Shown: positions 1 to 8,422 of the stretch, piece by piece | How the letters are laid out: each line of letters begins with the position of its first letter | How positions within the stretch are numbered: the first letter of the stretch is position 1 | Origin: JABJOR01 sp965603075 | Lineage (GTDB): Bacteria; Pseudomonadota; Alphaproteobacteria; Rhodospirillales; Casp-alpha2 | Reading direction: 5' to 3' | Length of the DNA stretch: 64,000 bases | NCBI GenBank assembly: GCA_965603075.1 | Contig: CBFDBO010000006.1 | Span: forward strand, 1-64,000 | Notes under the pieces: generated by a model | The model's input: the letters and a program-made list of their open reading frames with translations, nothing else | Databases searched by the model: none | What the model was told of the DNA's origin: nothing | Translations under genes and position numbers: made by a program

Positions 1-155
1 ACGTGGGCATGACTGGCGGAGCGCCAAGCTTTCATGGCCTCTGCGTTATTGGGATAGATACCAACGATATCAAGGTTTTCAGTATCCTTGAAATCCAAGG
101 TGGTTGGATCATCAACGTGACCACCGAAAACTAAATGTAGAAGTACTTTGCTCAT
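1..155 (-). CDS. DUF4170 family protein (partial, C-terminus outside window)
   Basis: The minus strand from the ATG at 155 reads MSKVLLHLVFGGHVDDP and continues through a DIVGIYPNNAEAMKAW stretch to the window edge without a stop. This matches what I recall of the small alphaproteobacterial DUF4170 family, whose members are about 70-80 residues long and have no known function. About 51 codons are visible. It lies 35 nt downstream of smpB on the same strand, so it is probably co-transcribed with dapA and smpB. The family call rests on the N-terminal pattern only. Confidence 0.7.
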   Translation of the reverse strand, partial: MSKVLLHLVFGGHVDDPTTLDFKDTENLDIVGIYPNNAEAMKAWRSASHAH

Positions 156-190
156 GTTTCTTCACCTAAAATTAGAATAAGGAACGTGTA

Positions 191-673
191 TTATCCGCGA
201 TCGCGCATCACTCGTGCTTTATCACGTTGCCAATCACGGTCTTTGGTTGCGGCGCGTTTGTCGGCCTTTTGTTTGCCTTCTCCAAGAGCGATCTCAAGCT
301 TGGCAATGCCACGGTCATTGAAATAGATCGCCAGTGGGATAATCGACATACCTTTGCGTTTGACGGCGCTGGTTAAGGCATAAATTTCCCGCTTGTTTAA
401 TAATAACTTCCGGCGTGCCTTTGGTTCATGGCTAAATACACTCGCCGCCGCGTATTCTGGTATGTTAGCATTAATTAAATATAATCCATCATTATTTTCG
501 CCAACAAAAGACTCATTGAGCGAACATTGTCCTTTGCGCAGAGATTTAACCTCACTGCCTTTCAAGATTATACCAGCTTCAAACGTTTTGCTCAGCGAAT
601 AATCATGCCGCGCGCGCCGGTTTTGGGCGACGATGTTGCCATGGGCAGAGTGTTTTTTCTTTTTCTTTGCCAT
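191..673 (-). CDS. smpB: SsrA-binding protein SmpB
   Basis: SmpB binds tmRNA and brings it to stalled ribosomes for trans-translation. The 160-residue product has the usual length and domain order: a lysine-rich start, the OB-fold core with an FEAGIILKGSEVKSLR motif near residue 31, an INANIPEY segment, and a basic C-terminal tail (KADKRAATKDRDWQR) that enters the decoding centre. It lies 56 nt downstream of dapA on the same strand, an arrangement common in Alphaproteobacteria. No tmRNA gene (ssrA) was seen in the window. Confidence 0.97.
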   Translation of the reverse strand: MAKKKKKHSAHGNIVAQNRRARHDYSLSKTFEAGIILKGSEVKSLRKGQCSLNESFVGENNDGLYLINANIPEYAAASVFSHEPKARRKLLLNKREIYALTSAVKRKGMSIIPLAIYFNDRGIAKLEIALGEGKQKADKRAATKDRDWQRDKARVMRDRG

Positions 674-729
674 GAAATTAAGGTAAGGCTCCGTTCGCTC
701 AAATCAGTATGATTTAAAGGCTGAGTTGA

Positions 730-1605
730 TTAGTTAAGTAAACCAACCCCTCGAAGGGCGGCTTCAACTTGGGCTTTGCTGCTTTCTGAAATTTCGCACA
801 TGGGAAGACGCAGCTCGCCCGTGCATAAACCTAATAATTGAGCAGCGTATTTAACCGGACCGGGACTGGTTTCGCAGAACATAGCATCGTGTAACGGTGC
901 CAAGCGGTCCTGAATTTCCATAACTTTATCCATATCCCCGTCGCGCCATGCACGCTGGCCATCGGCGCAAAGTCTTGGTGCTATGTTGGCGGTTACAGAA
1001 ATACAGCCCTTGCCGCCAGCCGCTAGGTACGGAATGGCGGACGCGTCCTCGCCCGTTAATAAGCAAAAATCACCTTTTACCGCTAATCGGGTCAATTGCG
1101 GACGGGCCAAATCCGCCGTTGCATCTTTGACACCAACCACATTTGTCAATTCCGACAAGCGCGCCATGGTCGCAACACTGATATCAACAACACTACGCCC
1201 CGGTACATTATAGACGATGATCGGCATATCGATGGCATCATGCACAGCTTTGAAGTGCTGGAAAATACCCTCTTGCGTTGGCTTATTATAATACGGCGTC
1301 ACAACAAGCGCCGCATCGGCCCCCGCTTTTTTTGCATGGAGACCAAAAGAAATGGTTTCATGGGTGGAATTATGACCGATACCCGCAATGACGGGGACAC
1401 GCCCGGCGTTGGCTTCGATGCACAATTCTGTCACCCGCATATGCTCTTCATAAGTCAACGTCGGGGATTCACCCGTCGTTCCACAAGGGACAAGCCCGTC
1501 TGAACCTTCGTCGATTTGCCATTCAACAAAAGACTGAAACGCCTTTTCATCGACGCTGCCATCTCTCAAGGGGGTGAGAAGTGCCGGCATTGATCCTTTG
1601 AACAT
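730..1605 (-). CDS. dapA: 4-hydroxy-tetrahydrodipicolinate synthase
   Basis: DapA condenses pyruvate with aspartate semialdehyde in the lysine and diaminopimelate pathway, in the cytosol. The 291-residue TIM barrel carries the expected catalytic set: the threonine pair in CGTTGESPT (T43, T44), the tyrosine in YNVPGR (Y132) and the Schiff-base lysine in VVGVKDAT (K160). The ATG at 1605 is preceded by AAGGAAA. The gene is divergent from the lytic transglycosylase at 1808, with about 200 nt between them, and it leads an apparent dapA-smpB-DUF4170 unit. Confidence 0.97.
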   Translation of the reverse strand: MFKGSMPALLTPLRDGSVDEKAFQSFVEWQIDEGSDGLVPCGTTGESPTLTYEEHMRVTELCIEANAGRVPVIAGIGHNSTHETISFGLHAKKAGADAALVVTPYYNKPTQEGIFQHFKAVHDAIDMPIIVYNVPGRSVVDISVATMARLSELTNVVGVKDATADLARPQLTRLAVKGDFCLLTGEDASAIPYLAAGGKGCISVTANIAPRLCADGQRAWRDGDMDKVMEIQDRLAPLHDAMFCETSPGPVKYAAQLLGLCTGELRLPMCEISESSKAQVEAALRGVGLLN

Positions 1606-1807
1606 TGTCTTTTTCCTTAAATTACACGGTTAGTGAACCGCTATTTACTGCAAGTCTGTGATTGGTTTTAATATATGTTTAATAGGGTTCATAATATAAG
1701 CAGTAAGGGCAAACAACCCCTTTAAGGAAACGCCCCTGCAACTTGTTAGGTTTTATGGCAATAATGACCCTATTTTTAGAAATTTTATTTCCGTGTCGGG
1801 AGCACTC

Positions 1808-3844
1808 ATGATCCGTAACCTTAAACTAGGTTTTCCTCAATTTTCCTATTCCCTCCTTTTCCCCCGTACGATTATGGTTGCTGTGGCTGTTGTTGCTCTT
1901 TGGAGCGTGTTTTTATCACCGTCCTATGCGGCTTTGTTAAGTAAATCTGATATTAAAATAGCAAAACAAACGCTTACGGCCGTTGAAGAAAAAAAGTCCA
2001 AAACCATTCGTAAGAATATTGCGAAAATTAAAGATCCATTGTTGATTAAAATATTACAGTGGTTCACTTATACTGAAGCCCCAACGGGTTCCTCATTTCA
2101 AGAAATCAGCGATTTTATTGCGGCCAATCCCAATTGGCCCCGCATGGATAAATTACACAAAAATGCAGAAGGCGTTATGGAGGCCGAGCTACCCCCTTCT
2201 CAGGTATTGGCATGGTTTGATAACCAAGAACCTGTGAGCACGCAAGGTTGGGTAAGATATGGGGCTGCTTTATTAAAACAGGGGGATATCAAAGGGGCTA
2301 CTGCCATATTGCAAAAGACCTGGGTCGAGGGGAGCTTTACGAAAGCTCAAGAAAAACAGTTCTATCGCCAATTTAGAAAATATCTGACCAAATTTAATCA
2401 CGAAGCACGGCTAGATCGATTGTTATGGGAAGGCAGTTATTGGCCTGCCCGGCGGATGTTTGGCAAGGTCAATGCTGAATTAAGGTTATTATCGGAAGCG
2501 CGCTTTTTGCTCCGTCACATGAAGGGCAATGTGGATAGGGCGATTGCGGCGGTTCCCAAGCACCTAAAGGATCACCCCGGATTAATCTTTGAACGGCTTA
2601 AATGGCGAACCCGTAAAGGTCGAGATACAGCCGCCCGAGAGCTACTACAAAGTTTACCCGATAAGCTGCCCTACCCTGATGTTTGGTTTAAAGAAAGATC
2701 AAAGCTCGCCCGTCGGGCCTTGAATGACGGGTTGATCAGCGAGGCTTATCGATTGGTCGCCAATCATGGGTTGGATACCAGCTATAAAGCGGCCTATGCC
2801 GATGCAGAATGGATGTCGGGTTGGATCGCTTTGCGGTTTTTGAACGAACCGGCTTGGGCCTATCAGCATTTTACCAAAATGGCTGAAAATGTCAGTTTTC
2901 CTATCTCGCGTGCGCGCGGTGGATATTGGGCTGGCAGGGCTGCCAGTGCGTTATCACAAGCAGAGGACGCAACTCGTTGGTATAAATCAGCGGCTGTCCA
3001 TTCAACAACTTACTATGGGCAATTGGCTGCATTACAAGTTAAACAAGGCACAACCATGATGGTGCCGCTTAGTTATCCCGTTGATAACTTAGAGACCCGA
3101 AATCGTTTTAATGCCCATGAACTCACCCGCGTTGCCAAGCTGTTTGATCTTATTGGCAAAAAAACGTGGCTTCGCAGTGTGATTGTTCAATTGCAAGCTC
3201 AGGAAGAAACCGTTCTTTGGAAAACTTTAAGCGCAGATTTAGCGACTTCTTTAGGGCGGCCTGATGTGGCCATTAAAGTCAGTAAATATGTTGCCCAAAG
3301 CTCTCTTGGGTTAATCCCGGCGGGATATCCCTTTCTAAAATTGCCCGCGCTCCCTAAAAAAACCAAGGGTGTTGCGTTGGAAGAGGCTTTGGTTTTGGCC
3401 TTAATCCGGCAAGAAAGCGCTTATTATGTGGACGCCCACTCCCGTGCGGGCGCGCGGGGACTCATGCAGCTTATGCCCGCGACAGCCAAACGTGTTGCCA
3501 AGGTTGTTGGGCTTAAATATTCGAAATCTCGTCTGAGTACGGATGGGGAGTATAATATGAAAATTGGCCAAAGCTATTTATCTAAAATGGTAAAAGATTT
3601 TGATGGATCGTATATTTTGGCACTCGCCTCCTATAATGCGGGACCCGGACGGGCAAAAAGGTGGGTTCGGGAAAATGGTCATCCCAGAGATGCAGAGGTT
3701 GACGCTATTGATTGGGTCGAGTTGATACCGTTTGATGAGACACGTAATTATGTGCAACGCATTTTGGAAGGCGTTCAAGTTTACCGAGCTTTGCTTGCGA
3801 AAACTGAAGTTGCTCTTAAAATTAATGAAGATTTGATAAGATAG
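1808..3844 (+). CDS. Soluble lytic murein transglycosylase (Slt70-like)
   Basis: The product is a periplasmic enzyme that cleaves peptidoglycan glycan strands to 1,6-anhydromuropeptides. The N-terminus has a basic stretch, a hydrophobic segment and a likely signal-peptide end near SYAA. A long alpha-helical superhelical region follows. The C-terminal SLT domain holds IRQESAYY with the catalytic glutamate (codon starting at 3413), GARGLMQLMPATA and ALASYNAGPGR. A GTG at 1793 is in frame, but I chose the ATG at 1808 because GGGAG lies 5 nt before it. Its stop overlaps the next GTG start (TAGTG), which implies coupled translation. Confidence 0.93.
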   Translation: MIRNLKLGFPQFSYSLLFPRTIMVAVAVVALWSVFLSPSYAALLSKSDIKIAKQTLTAVEEKKSKTIRKNIAKIKDPLLIKILQWFTYTEAPTGSSFQEISDFIAANPNWPRMDKLHKNAEGVMEAELPPSQVLAWFDNQEPVSTQGWVRYGAALLKQGDIKGATAILQKTWVEGSFTKAQEKQFYRQFRKYLTKFNHEARLDRLLWEGSYWPARRMFGKVNAELRLLSEARFLLRHMKGNVDRAIAAVPKHLKDHPGLIFERLKWRTRKGRDTAARELLQSLPDKLPYPDVWFKERSKLARRALNDGLISEAYRLVANHGLDTSYKAAYADAEWMSGWIALRFLNEPAWAYQHFTKMAENVSFPISRARGGYWAGRAASALSQAEDATRWYKSAAVHSTTYYGQLAALQVKQGTTMMVPLSYPVDNLETRNRFNAHELTRVAKLFDLIGKKTWLRSVIVQLQAQEETVLWKTLSADLATSLGRPDVAIKVSKYVAQSSLGLIPAGYPFLKLPALPKKTKGVALEEALVLALIRQESAYYVDAHSRAGARGLMQLMPATAKRVAKVVGLKYSKSRLSTDGEYNMKIGQSYLSKMVKDFDGSYILALASYNAGPGRAKRWVRENGHPRDAEVDAIDWVELIPFDETRNYVQRILEGVQVYRALLAKTEVALKINEDLIR

Positions 3845-4725
3845 TGCCTTATCAGGAATATCGGATTTCAAGTTCCAACGCCCTGTCATTATATGTACGA
3901 GATTACGCCGCAACGACGGTTAATGCGATAACAACAAATGATGATGTTGTCTTATGTCTTGGTGGGCTTACCCGAAACAGCAAAGATTTCGCTAAACTAG
4001 CCCTTCGATTATCCCAGCGCGGTTACCGGGTTATAGCCCCAGATTATCGTGGTCGCGGGCTTTCGGCCTATGACCCTGAGTGGATGAATTATAACCCCAA
4101 AGTATATCTGGATGATATTCGCCAAATCCTAACGGCGCTTGATGTTCATAAAGTTGCGGTAATCGGTACCTCGCTTGGTGGATTATTGGCTATGGCGATG
4201 GGGGTATCCCAGCCCTCAACCTTGTGTGGTGTTCTAATCAATGATGTCTGCCCTGAAATACCGACGGCAGGATTGAAACCAGTTATCAAGTACATGCAAG
4301 ATACAACCCCTCTTACCTCATGGGATCACGCCGTTCGTAAAATCCAGAAAACCTTTCCTGATTTTCCGGCAAGCAGTCCAGAGGATTGGCTTGAAATTGC
4401 CCACAACACCTACAGGCCCAGAGATGATGGTCAATTAGAGTACGATTGGGACCCTCATATTGTAAGGGCAATTATTGCGACTGCGGGGCGGAATGTTCAG
4501 GACCTATGGCCAATGTTTGCTGCATTAGGCCCCTTACCCGTCGGCATAATACGGGGGGAGTTATCGCCGTTTATATCGGATGATAGTTGGCAACGCATGG
4601 CACAGATGATCCCCACAGCAAAACGGGTTATCATTGAGGGGGTTGGTCACGCACCGTCGTTGAATGAACGACAATCGACCAAACTCATTGATCAATGGTT
4701 GCTGGGCTGTTTTAGCAAAAACTGA
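3844..4725 (+). CDS. Alpha/beta hydrolase
   Basis: The 293-residue product is an alpha/beta-hydrolase-fold protein. The nucleophile elbow GTSLGG places the serine at 110, and the catalytic histidine is in GVGHAPSLNE (H269). A DYRGRG motif and the oxyanion-side LGGLTRNS motif near residue 40 are typical of carboxylesterase or lactonase-like members. There is no signal peptide, so it is probably cytosolic. It starts at GTG in TAGTG, sharing one base with the stop of the transglycosylase gene. The substrate cannot be predicted from the sequence. Confidence 0.88.
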   Translation: MPYQEYRISSSNALSLYVRDYAATTVNAITTNDDVVLCLGGLTRNSKDFAKLALRLSQRGYRVIAPDYRGRGLSAYDPEWMNYNPKVYLDDIRQILTALDVHKVAVIGTSLGGLLAMAMGVSQPSTLCGVLINDVCPEIPTAGLKPVIKYMQDTTPLTSWDHAVRKIQKTFPDFPASSPEDWLEIAHNTYRPRDDGQLEYDWDPHIVRAIIATAGRNVQDLWPMFAALGPLPVGIIRGELSPFISDDSWQRMAQMIPTAKRVIIEGVGHAPSLNERQSTKLIDQWLLGCFSKN

Positions 4726-4733
4726 TTAGGTGT

Positions 4734-5228
4734 TTAAGCGTTTGCTGCTTTTATATCTGATGTATTGCTGTTGCCAGCAAGGGCTGGTTTGCCAGCGGGG
4801 GTCCCCTGAATAGGAAGGTGCGGCGGTTTGTCCGTACTGACATTGGCTGTTTCAAGCCGTTTTTCTGAAATTCGTTTGCAATGGCCTTCCAAGAAAGCGC
4901 CTTTTTCAATGGATAGATCCACGTGAATCACATCACCCGTAACGCGGGCCGTTTGTGCCAATGTGACAGAACCAGCGGTGATCTGACCATTAACCGTACC
5001 ATGAACGCGCACACGCTTGGCGTTAACCTCACCATTAATGGTCGCTGTTTCACCAATCAGCAGAGTTGATGTTTTAATGTCACCATTTACCGTGCCATCG
5101 ATCTGGATTTCTCCCTCGCTGATCAGATTCCCTTCGATGGTTAAATCTGAACTGATGATGGACGGAATCGATGGCTTGTTCGGCATATTTTTTGCCTGCC
5201 GCGTTTCTGATTTACTCTTGGAAAACAT
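4734..5228 (-). CDS. Bactofilin family cytoskeletal protein
   Basis: Bactofilins polymerise without nucleotide and act as scaffolds for cell-wall enzymes. The 164-residue product has a short polar N-terminus, then a bactofilin (DUF583) beta-helix from about residue 25 to 125 with repeating turns (EGEIQIDGTVNGDI, GEVNAKRVRVHGTVNGQI, ARVTGDVIHVDLSIEKG), and a disordered proline-containing tail. Its start lies 17 nt inside the end of the upstream M23 peptidase gene, so the two are translated together. Bactofilin/M23 pairs in stalked and budding Alphaproteobacteria control local wall growth, which is the likely role here by inference. Confidence 0.93.
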   Translation of the reverse strand: MFSKSKSETRQAKNMPNKPSIPSIISSDLTIEGNLISEGEIQIDGTVNGDIKTSTLLIGETATINGEVNAKRVRVHGTVNGQITAGSVTLAQTARVTGDVIHVDLSIEKGAFLEGHCKRISEKRLETANVSTDKPPHLPIQGTPAGKPALAGNSNTSDIKAANA

Positions 5229-6531
5229 AACGACCTGCCTTGATAAAGTTCATTGGATCCATTGGTTTGCCTGCAACAATTACCTCATAATGGAGGTGCG
5301 GGCCTGTGCTGCGTCCTGAACTTCCCAGAAGTCCAATTTTCTCATAAAAACCAACGCTCTGCCCTTTTTTAACCATTATCTTATGGAGATGAGCAAACCG
5401 TGTTTTTATGCCATCGCCATGGGTAATTTCGATCAATTTACCATATTTGCCTTTGGTTCCCGCGTAGGTGACTTTGCCGGGTGCTGTTGAATATACGGGG
5501 GTTTTAAGTGTTCCGCCAAAATCAACACCATAATGCATGGACCATCTATTGTTCAGGGGATCCTGACGTTTACCAAACTTGCTGGTCATATAATAGGCCG
5601 TCATGGGAGACGAGAATGGCATTCGCTGCATGGTCTTTTGTAAGTCATTAAGATTGGTTAGCTTGCTATCCAGCAAGCTCAACTTTGCCCGAAGCTCTTC
5701 ACCGGGAAGTCCCTGTGCTGCGATAAACGGTCCGCCTTGGCCATTTTCTTCGTCGTAGGTACTGGAAAATTTATGAACGTCCAGACCTGCTATGGTGATC
5801 ACCCGTTCAAGATTGGCAACATTATTGTCTGTTTGCAGGGTTAAATCGTTAATGGAATTGAGTTGCTCTTGCTGTAATGAAGATAACCGGGTTTCTAAAT
5901 CATTAGCGTACCCGGTTAAATGAGTGCTCTGCTCAAGGGCTGTATTGCGTTCTGAGAGGGCGATTTGAAGATCGGACTCCGTCGTGTCTAGATTATCACG
6001 CAATAGGAAATTCCGGCTGGTCAAGGAATGTAAGTTTTCCTGTATTTCGCTCAAATTACCTTTTAAACGCTCGCGTGTTTGAATAACACTATGACGATCG
6101 GCTTCCGTCACTTTCAGTTCTTGGGCCACGGTACTTAGGTCTTGTTGCAATTCAGTATTTTGCTCGACCAAATTAAGCATTAAAGAATGATTTTCTTCAA
6201 GCTCCTCGGTGATCCCGATAAATTTGTTTTGATAGGCAGAGACTTCATCAAGCAAGCCCTTATAGGCCATGCGAGCATTGATAATCTGTGCATTCTTGGC
6301 CGATACAATACGATCGTTGAGAAGATAGCTGACGCTCGAAAAACCAACCCAGCCTGTGGCGGTGATTAACATCAAGGTCGCAACAAATTGTGGAATATAA
6401 TTGATCCGTAGGTACGAGACACGTTCATCAGTCCGCACAACAATTTGGCGTTCCGGGTATACCCGTTTCAGGCGCGTAGCGATCCCTTGGAATAGAGACT
6501 GCTTTTCCGTTTTATTAAAATTACCAATCAT
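5212..6531 (-). CDS. M23 family metallopeptidase with coiled coil (LmdC-like)
   Basis: The product is a membrane-anchored peptidoglycan endopeptidase or a regulator of one. Residues 48-70 form one membrane segment, about 75-240 are predicted coiled coil, and the LytM/M23 domain fills about 310-435. Zinc ligands are visible as H333 and D337 in MHYGVDFGG and in HLH (412-414), with a further histidine pair in FAHLH (381-383), so the catalytic site looks intact. The ATG at 6531 follows TAGGAAATAA. It overlaps the bactofilin gene by 17 nt, suggesting that the bactofilin positions this hydrolase. Confidence 0.93.
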   Translation of the reverse strand: MIGNFNKTEKQSLFQGIATRLKRVYPERQIVVRTDERVSYLRINYIPQFVATLMLITATGWVGFSSVSYLLNDRIVSAKNAQIINARMAYKGLLDEVSAYQNKFIGITEELEENHSLMLNLVEQNTELQQDLSTVAQELKVTEADRHSVIQTRERLKGNLSEIQENLHSLTSRNFLLRDNLDTTESDLQIALSERNTALEQSTHLTGYANDLETRLSSLQQEQLNSINDLTLQTDNNVANLERVITIAGLDVHKFSSTYDEENGQGGPFIAAQGLPGEELRAKLSLLDSKLTNLNDLQKTMQRMPFSSPMTAYYMTSKFGKRQDPLNNRWSMHYGVDFGGTLKTPVYSTAPGKVTYAGTKGKYGKLIEITHGDGIKTRFAHLHKIMVKKGQSVGFYEKIGLLGSSGRSTGPHLHYEVIVAGKPMDPMNFIKAGRYVFQE

Positions 6532-6923
6532 TTATTTCCTACAGTGGTTTCTACACGTTTACTTTTGTGCGCGTTACCACCGATTTTCCCCTCAATAAAA
6601 AACTCAAATTTAAATTTTCACGTTTATTGTTTGTTTACTATAACTCAGATTGAAGCAGTTTATGCGATAAATTCACTTTTTAGAACAAAAAATACGCTAC
6701 CGAGTGATTATTCATCACACAAGACATTTATTTTAATTAAGACTGATCCTTAACAATAAAATAATGTGTTACTTTTCAATAAGTTAGAATTGTACGGTCG
6801 TTTTGCACCCCGGCATAAATATAATCAGGTTTTAGCAGGGAAAAATTTAAAATATAATCGGTTTTTAAAAAATAGATTAAAGTTTCGAAAATAATACCTC
6901 AACCTTCAACATTAAGGTCCCGT
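6532..6923. promoter_or_regulatory. AT-rich divergent intergenic region, M23 peptidase / pgpA
   Basis: This 392-nt stretch between two divergent genes is strongly AT-rich and has no coding signal that I can support. It must carry promoters for both sides. A possible plus-strand promoter is TTGTAC at 6790-6795, then 18 nt, then CATAAA at 6814-6819, about 100 nt before pgpA. No RNA gene, riboswitch or clear repeat was recognised in it. Confidence 0.35.
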
Positions 6924-7400
6924 ATGCGCCCCTCTCTCGCTTCTCCCCCCGTTCTTCTGGCAACGTGGTTTGGTGCCGGATATTTGCCGAAGGCACCCGG
7001 TACGTTTGGATCATTGGCTGCCTTGCCTTTTGCGTGGTTTATTATGGATCAATTAGGGGCTCTAGGGCTTTCAGCAGCAATTGTTGTTGTCTTTATTATC
7101 GGCTTGTGGGCGACCAAAGGCTATTGCGACCTTTCCGGTGTTGACGATCCCGGCCCGGTTGTCATCGATGAGGTTGCGGGTCAATGGCTAACGTTGCTCA
7201 TCGTCCCCCTCCAATGGGAATGGTATTTGCTTGGTTTTGTTTTGTTTCGAATTTTTGATGTATTCAAGCCTTGGCCCATTGGTTGGATGGATCGCACGAT
7301 CAAAGGACCCATGGGGGTCATGGTGGATGATATTGCGGCGGGCGTGTACGCCCTGATCATACTGTTGGGGATTTTTTGGTTTATGGAAAATTACTTATGA
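6924..7400 (+). CDS. pgpA: Phosphatidylglycerophosphatase A
   Basis: PgpA removes the phosphate from phosphatidylglycerophosphate to give phosphatidylglycerol at the inner membrane. The 158-residue product has the family motifs in order: APGTFGSL near residue 24, VIDEVAGQW near 79, RIFDVFKPWPI near 108 and GVMVDDIAAG near 130, with hydrophobic membrane helices between them. Its TGA stop overlaps the ATG of cinA (ATGA), so the two are translationally coupled. The pgpA-cinA pair is common in Alphaproteobacteria. Confidence 0.95.
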   Translation: MRPSLASPPVLLATWFGAGYLPKAPGTFGSLAALPFAWFIMDQLGALGLSAAIVVVFIIGLWATKGYCDLSGVDDPGPVVIDEVAGQWLTLLIVPLQWEWYLLGFVLFRIFDVFKPWPIGWMDRTIKGPMGVMVDDIAAGVYALIILLGIFWFMENYL

Positions 7401-7873
7401 TTAATTCTAAAGCGACAGACGTTCTGAATAAATGCATAGAAAAGGGCGTGATGCTTGCCTTGGCGGAATCCTGTACGGGCGGAATGATCGCGGCGGCTTT
7501 AACGGAAATTTCTGGATCATCCGCCGTTGTTGAACGGGGGTTTGTGACCTACACCAATGAAGCCAAGAACGAGATGATCGGCGTTCCCATGGATTTAATC
7601 AAGGTCCATGGAGCCGTCAGTGAAGACGTTGCCCGTGCTATGGCCTTGGGCGCGATAGAATATTCAAAAGCGCAAATTTCTGTCGCGGTAACGGGTATTG
7701 CAGGGCCAACGGGGGCCACGCCAGATAAACCCGTGGGGTTGGTTCATATTTCATGTGCACGGGAGAACGGTACGACCCTACATGAACGTTTTGTCTTTAA
7801 GGGGGGTCGTTCAGAAGTACGCGCCCAAGCGATGATGGCCGCCCTCGATATGGTACTGTCTAATCTGGATTAG
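7397..7873 (+). CDS. pncC: CinA-like nicotinamide-nucleotide amidohydrolase (PncC)
   Basis: This is the stand-alone CinA C-terminal domain, which deamidates NMN to nicotinate mononucleotide in NAD salvage. It has ALAESCTGGMIAAALTEISGSS near the start, then a VTYTNEAKNEMIGV segment and VAVTGIAGPTGATPDKPVG, all family hallmarks. A TTG at 7376 is in frame, but the ATG at 7397 overlapping the pgpA stop (ATGA) is much more likely and gives 158 residues. The N-terminal MoCF domain of long CinA proteins is absent, as is usual in this class. Confidence 0.93.
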   Translation: MINSKATDVLNKCIEKGVMLALAESCTGGMIAAALTEISGSSAVVERGFVTYTNEAKNEMIGVPMDLIKVHGAVSEDVARAMALGAIEYSKAQISVAVTGIAGPTGATPDKPVGLVHISCARENGTTLHERFVFKGGRSEVRAQAMMAALDMVLSNLD

Positions 7874-7899
7874 GACAATCTGTGTTGGGTCAAGCTGAC

Positions 7900-8334
7900 C
7901 TAGGAACCATATAAATCCTTGGCGCGGATTTCGAACGCATTGACCATCCGTTTAACGGCCTCTTGAAAGACCGCCCCAATGGCTTTTTCCAGCAATCGCG
8001 AGCGAAATTCGAAATCAACATAGAAATCGATTTCACAGGTGCCATCGTCACACTCAATGAAATTCCAGTTGTTTTTCAAATACTTAAATGGCCCGTTTTC
8101 ATAACTGACCTTGATGTTTCCCGGACGATCAAGGGTGACACGAGAGGTGAATTTTTCTCGAAAAACTTTAAAACCGATGACCATATCGGCCACCATCATG
8201 GCCTCAGAGCTTTGCCTGACCCGTGTTGCCACGCACCACGGCAGAAATTCTGGATAGCTTTGTACATCAGCCACCAAATCAAACATTTGCTCTGGGCTAA
8301 AGGGTAAAAATCGGTGTTCGGCGTGTTTGGGCAT
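7900..8334 (-). CDS. ratA: RatA/Coq10-type START-domain protein
   Basis: The 144-residue product is a polyketide-cyclase/START-like (SRPBCC) protein with the Coq10/RatA pattern: FSPEQMFDLVADVQSYPEFLPWC at residues 12-34, then the KFTSRVTLDRP and FKYLKNNWNF strands and a C-terminal helix. Members bind coenzyme Q or act as the ribosome-associated RatA toxin; in Alphaproteobacteria a quinone role next to lipA is commonly annotated. The start codon lies in the last copy of a 36-bp repeat that separates it from lipA. The gene name follows family custom, not proof of toxin activity. Confidence 0.88.
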   Translation of the reverse strand: MPKHAEHRFLPFSPEQMFDLVADVQSYPEFLPWCVATRVRQSSEAMMVADMVIGFKVFREKFTSRVTLDRPGNIKVSYENGPFKYLKNNWNFIECDDGTCEIDFYVDFEFRSRLLEKAIGAVFQEAVKRMVNAFEIRAKDLYGS

Positions 8335-8422
8335 AGGTTATTGACCAGACATGGCATAGGTGATGGGCATGGGTTATTGACCGGACATGGCATAGGTGAT
8401 GGGCATGGGTTATTGACCGGAT
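8329..8422 (-). repeat. 36-bp tandem repeat duplicating the lipA-ratA junction
   Basis: Two full copies (8329-8364, 8365-8400) and a partial third (8401-8422) repeat with a period of exactly 36 bp. On the minus strand each unit contains a TCCGGTCAATAA-like end followed by CCC or CCT and ATGCCC, so it copies the stop of lipA together with the start of ratA. Each unit creates a complete ten-codon ORF with the sequence MPITYAMSGQ (8374-8406 and 8338-8370). LipA, both mini-ORFs and ratA are all in one reading frame, separated only by a TAA stop and one codon. Confidence 0.9.

Noticed and set aside
1096..1503. 135-codon plus-strand ORF opposite dapA
   Set aside because: It is antisense to a well-supported dapA and has no family pattern.
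1606..1807. Riboswitch in the dapA upstream region (lysine type)
   Set aside because: The roughly 190 nt are AT-rich and I could not fit a lysine-riboswitch core or a terminator; dapA is not usually controlled this way in the class.
8329..8422. 36-bp repeats as a CRISPR array
   Set aside because: The units are directly joined with no spacers and lie within gene ends.
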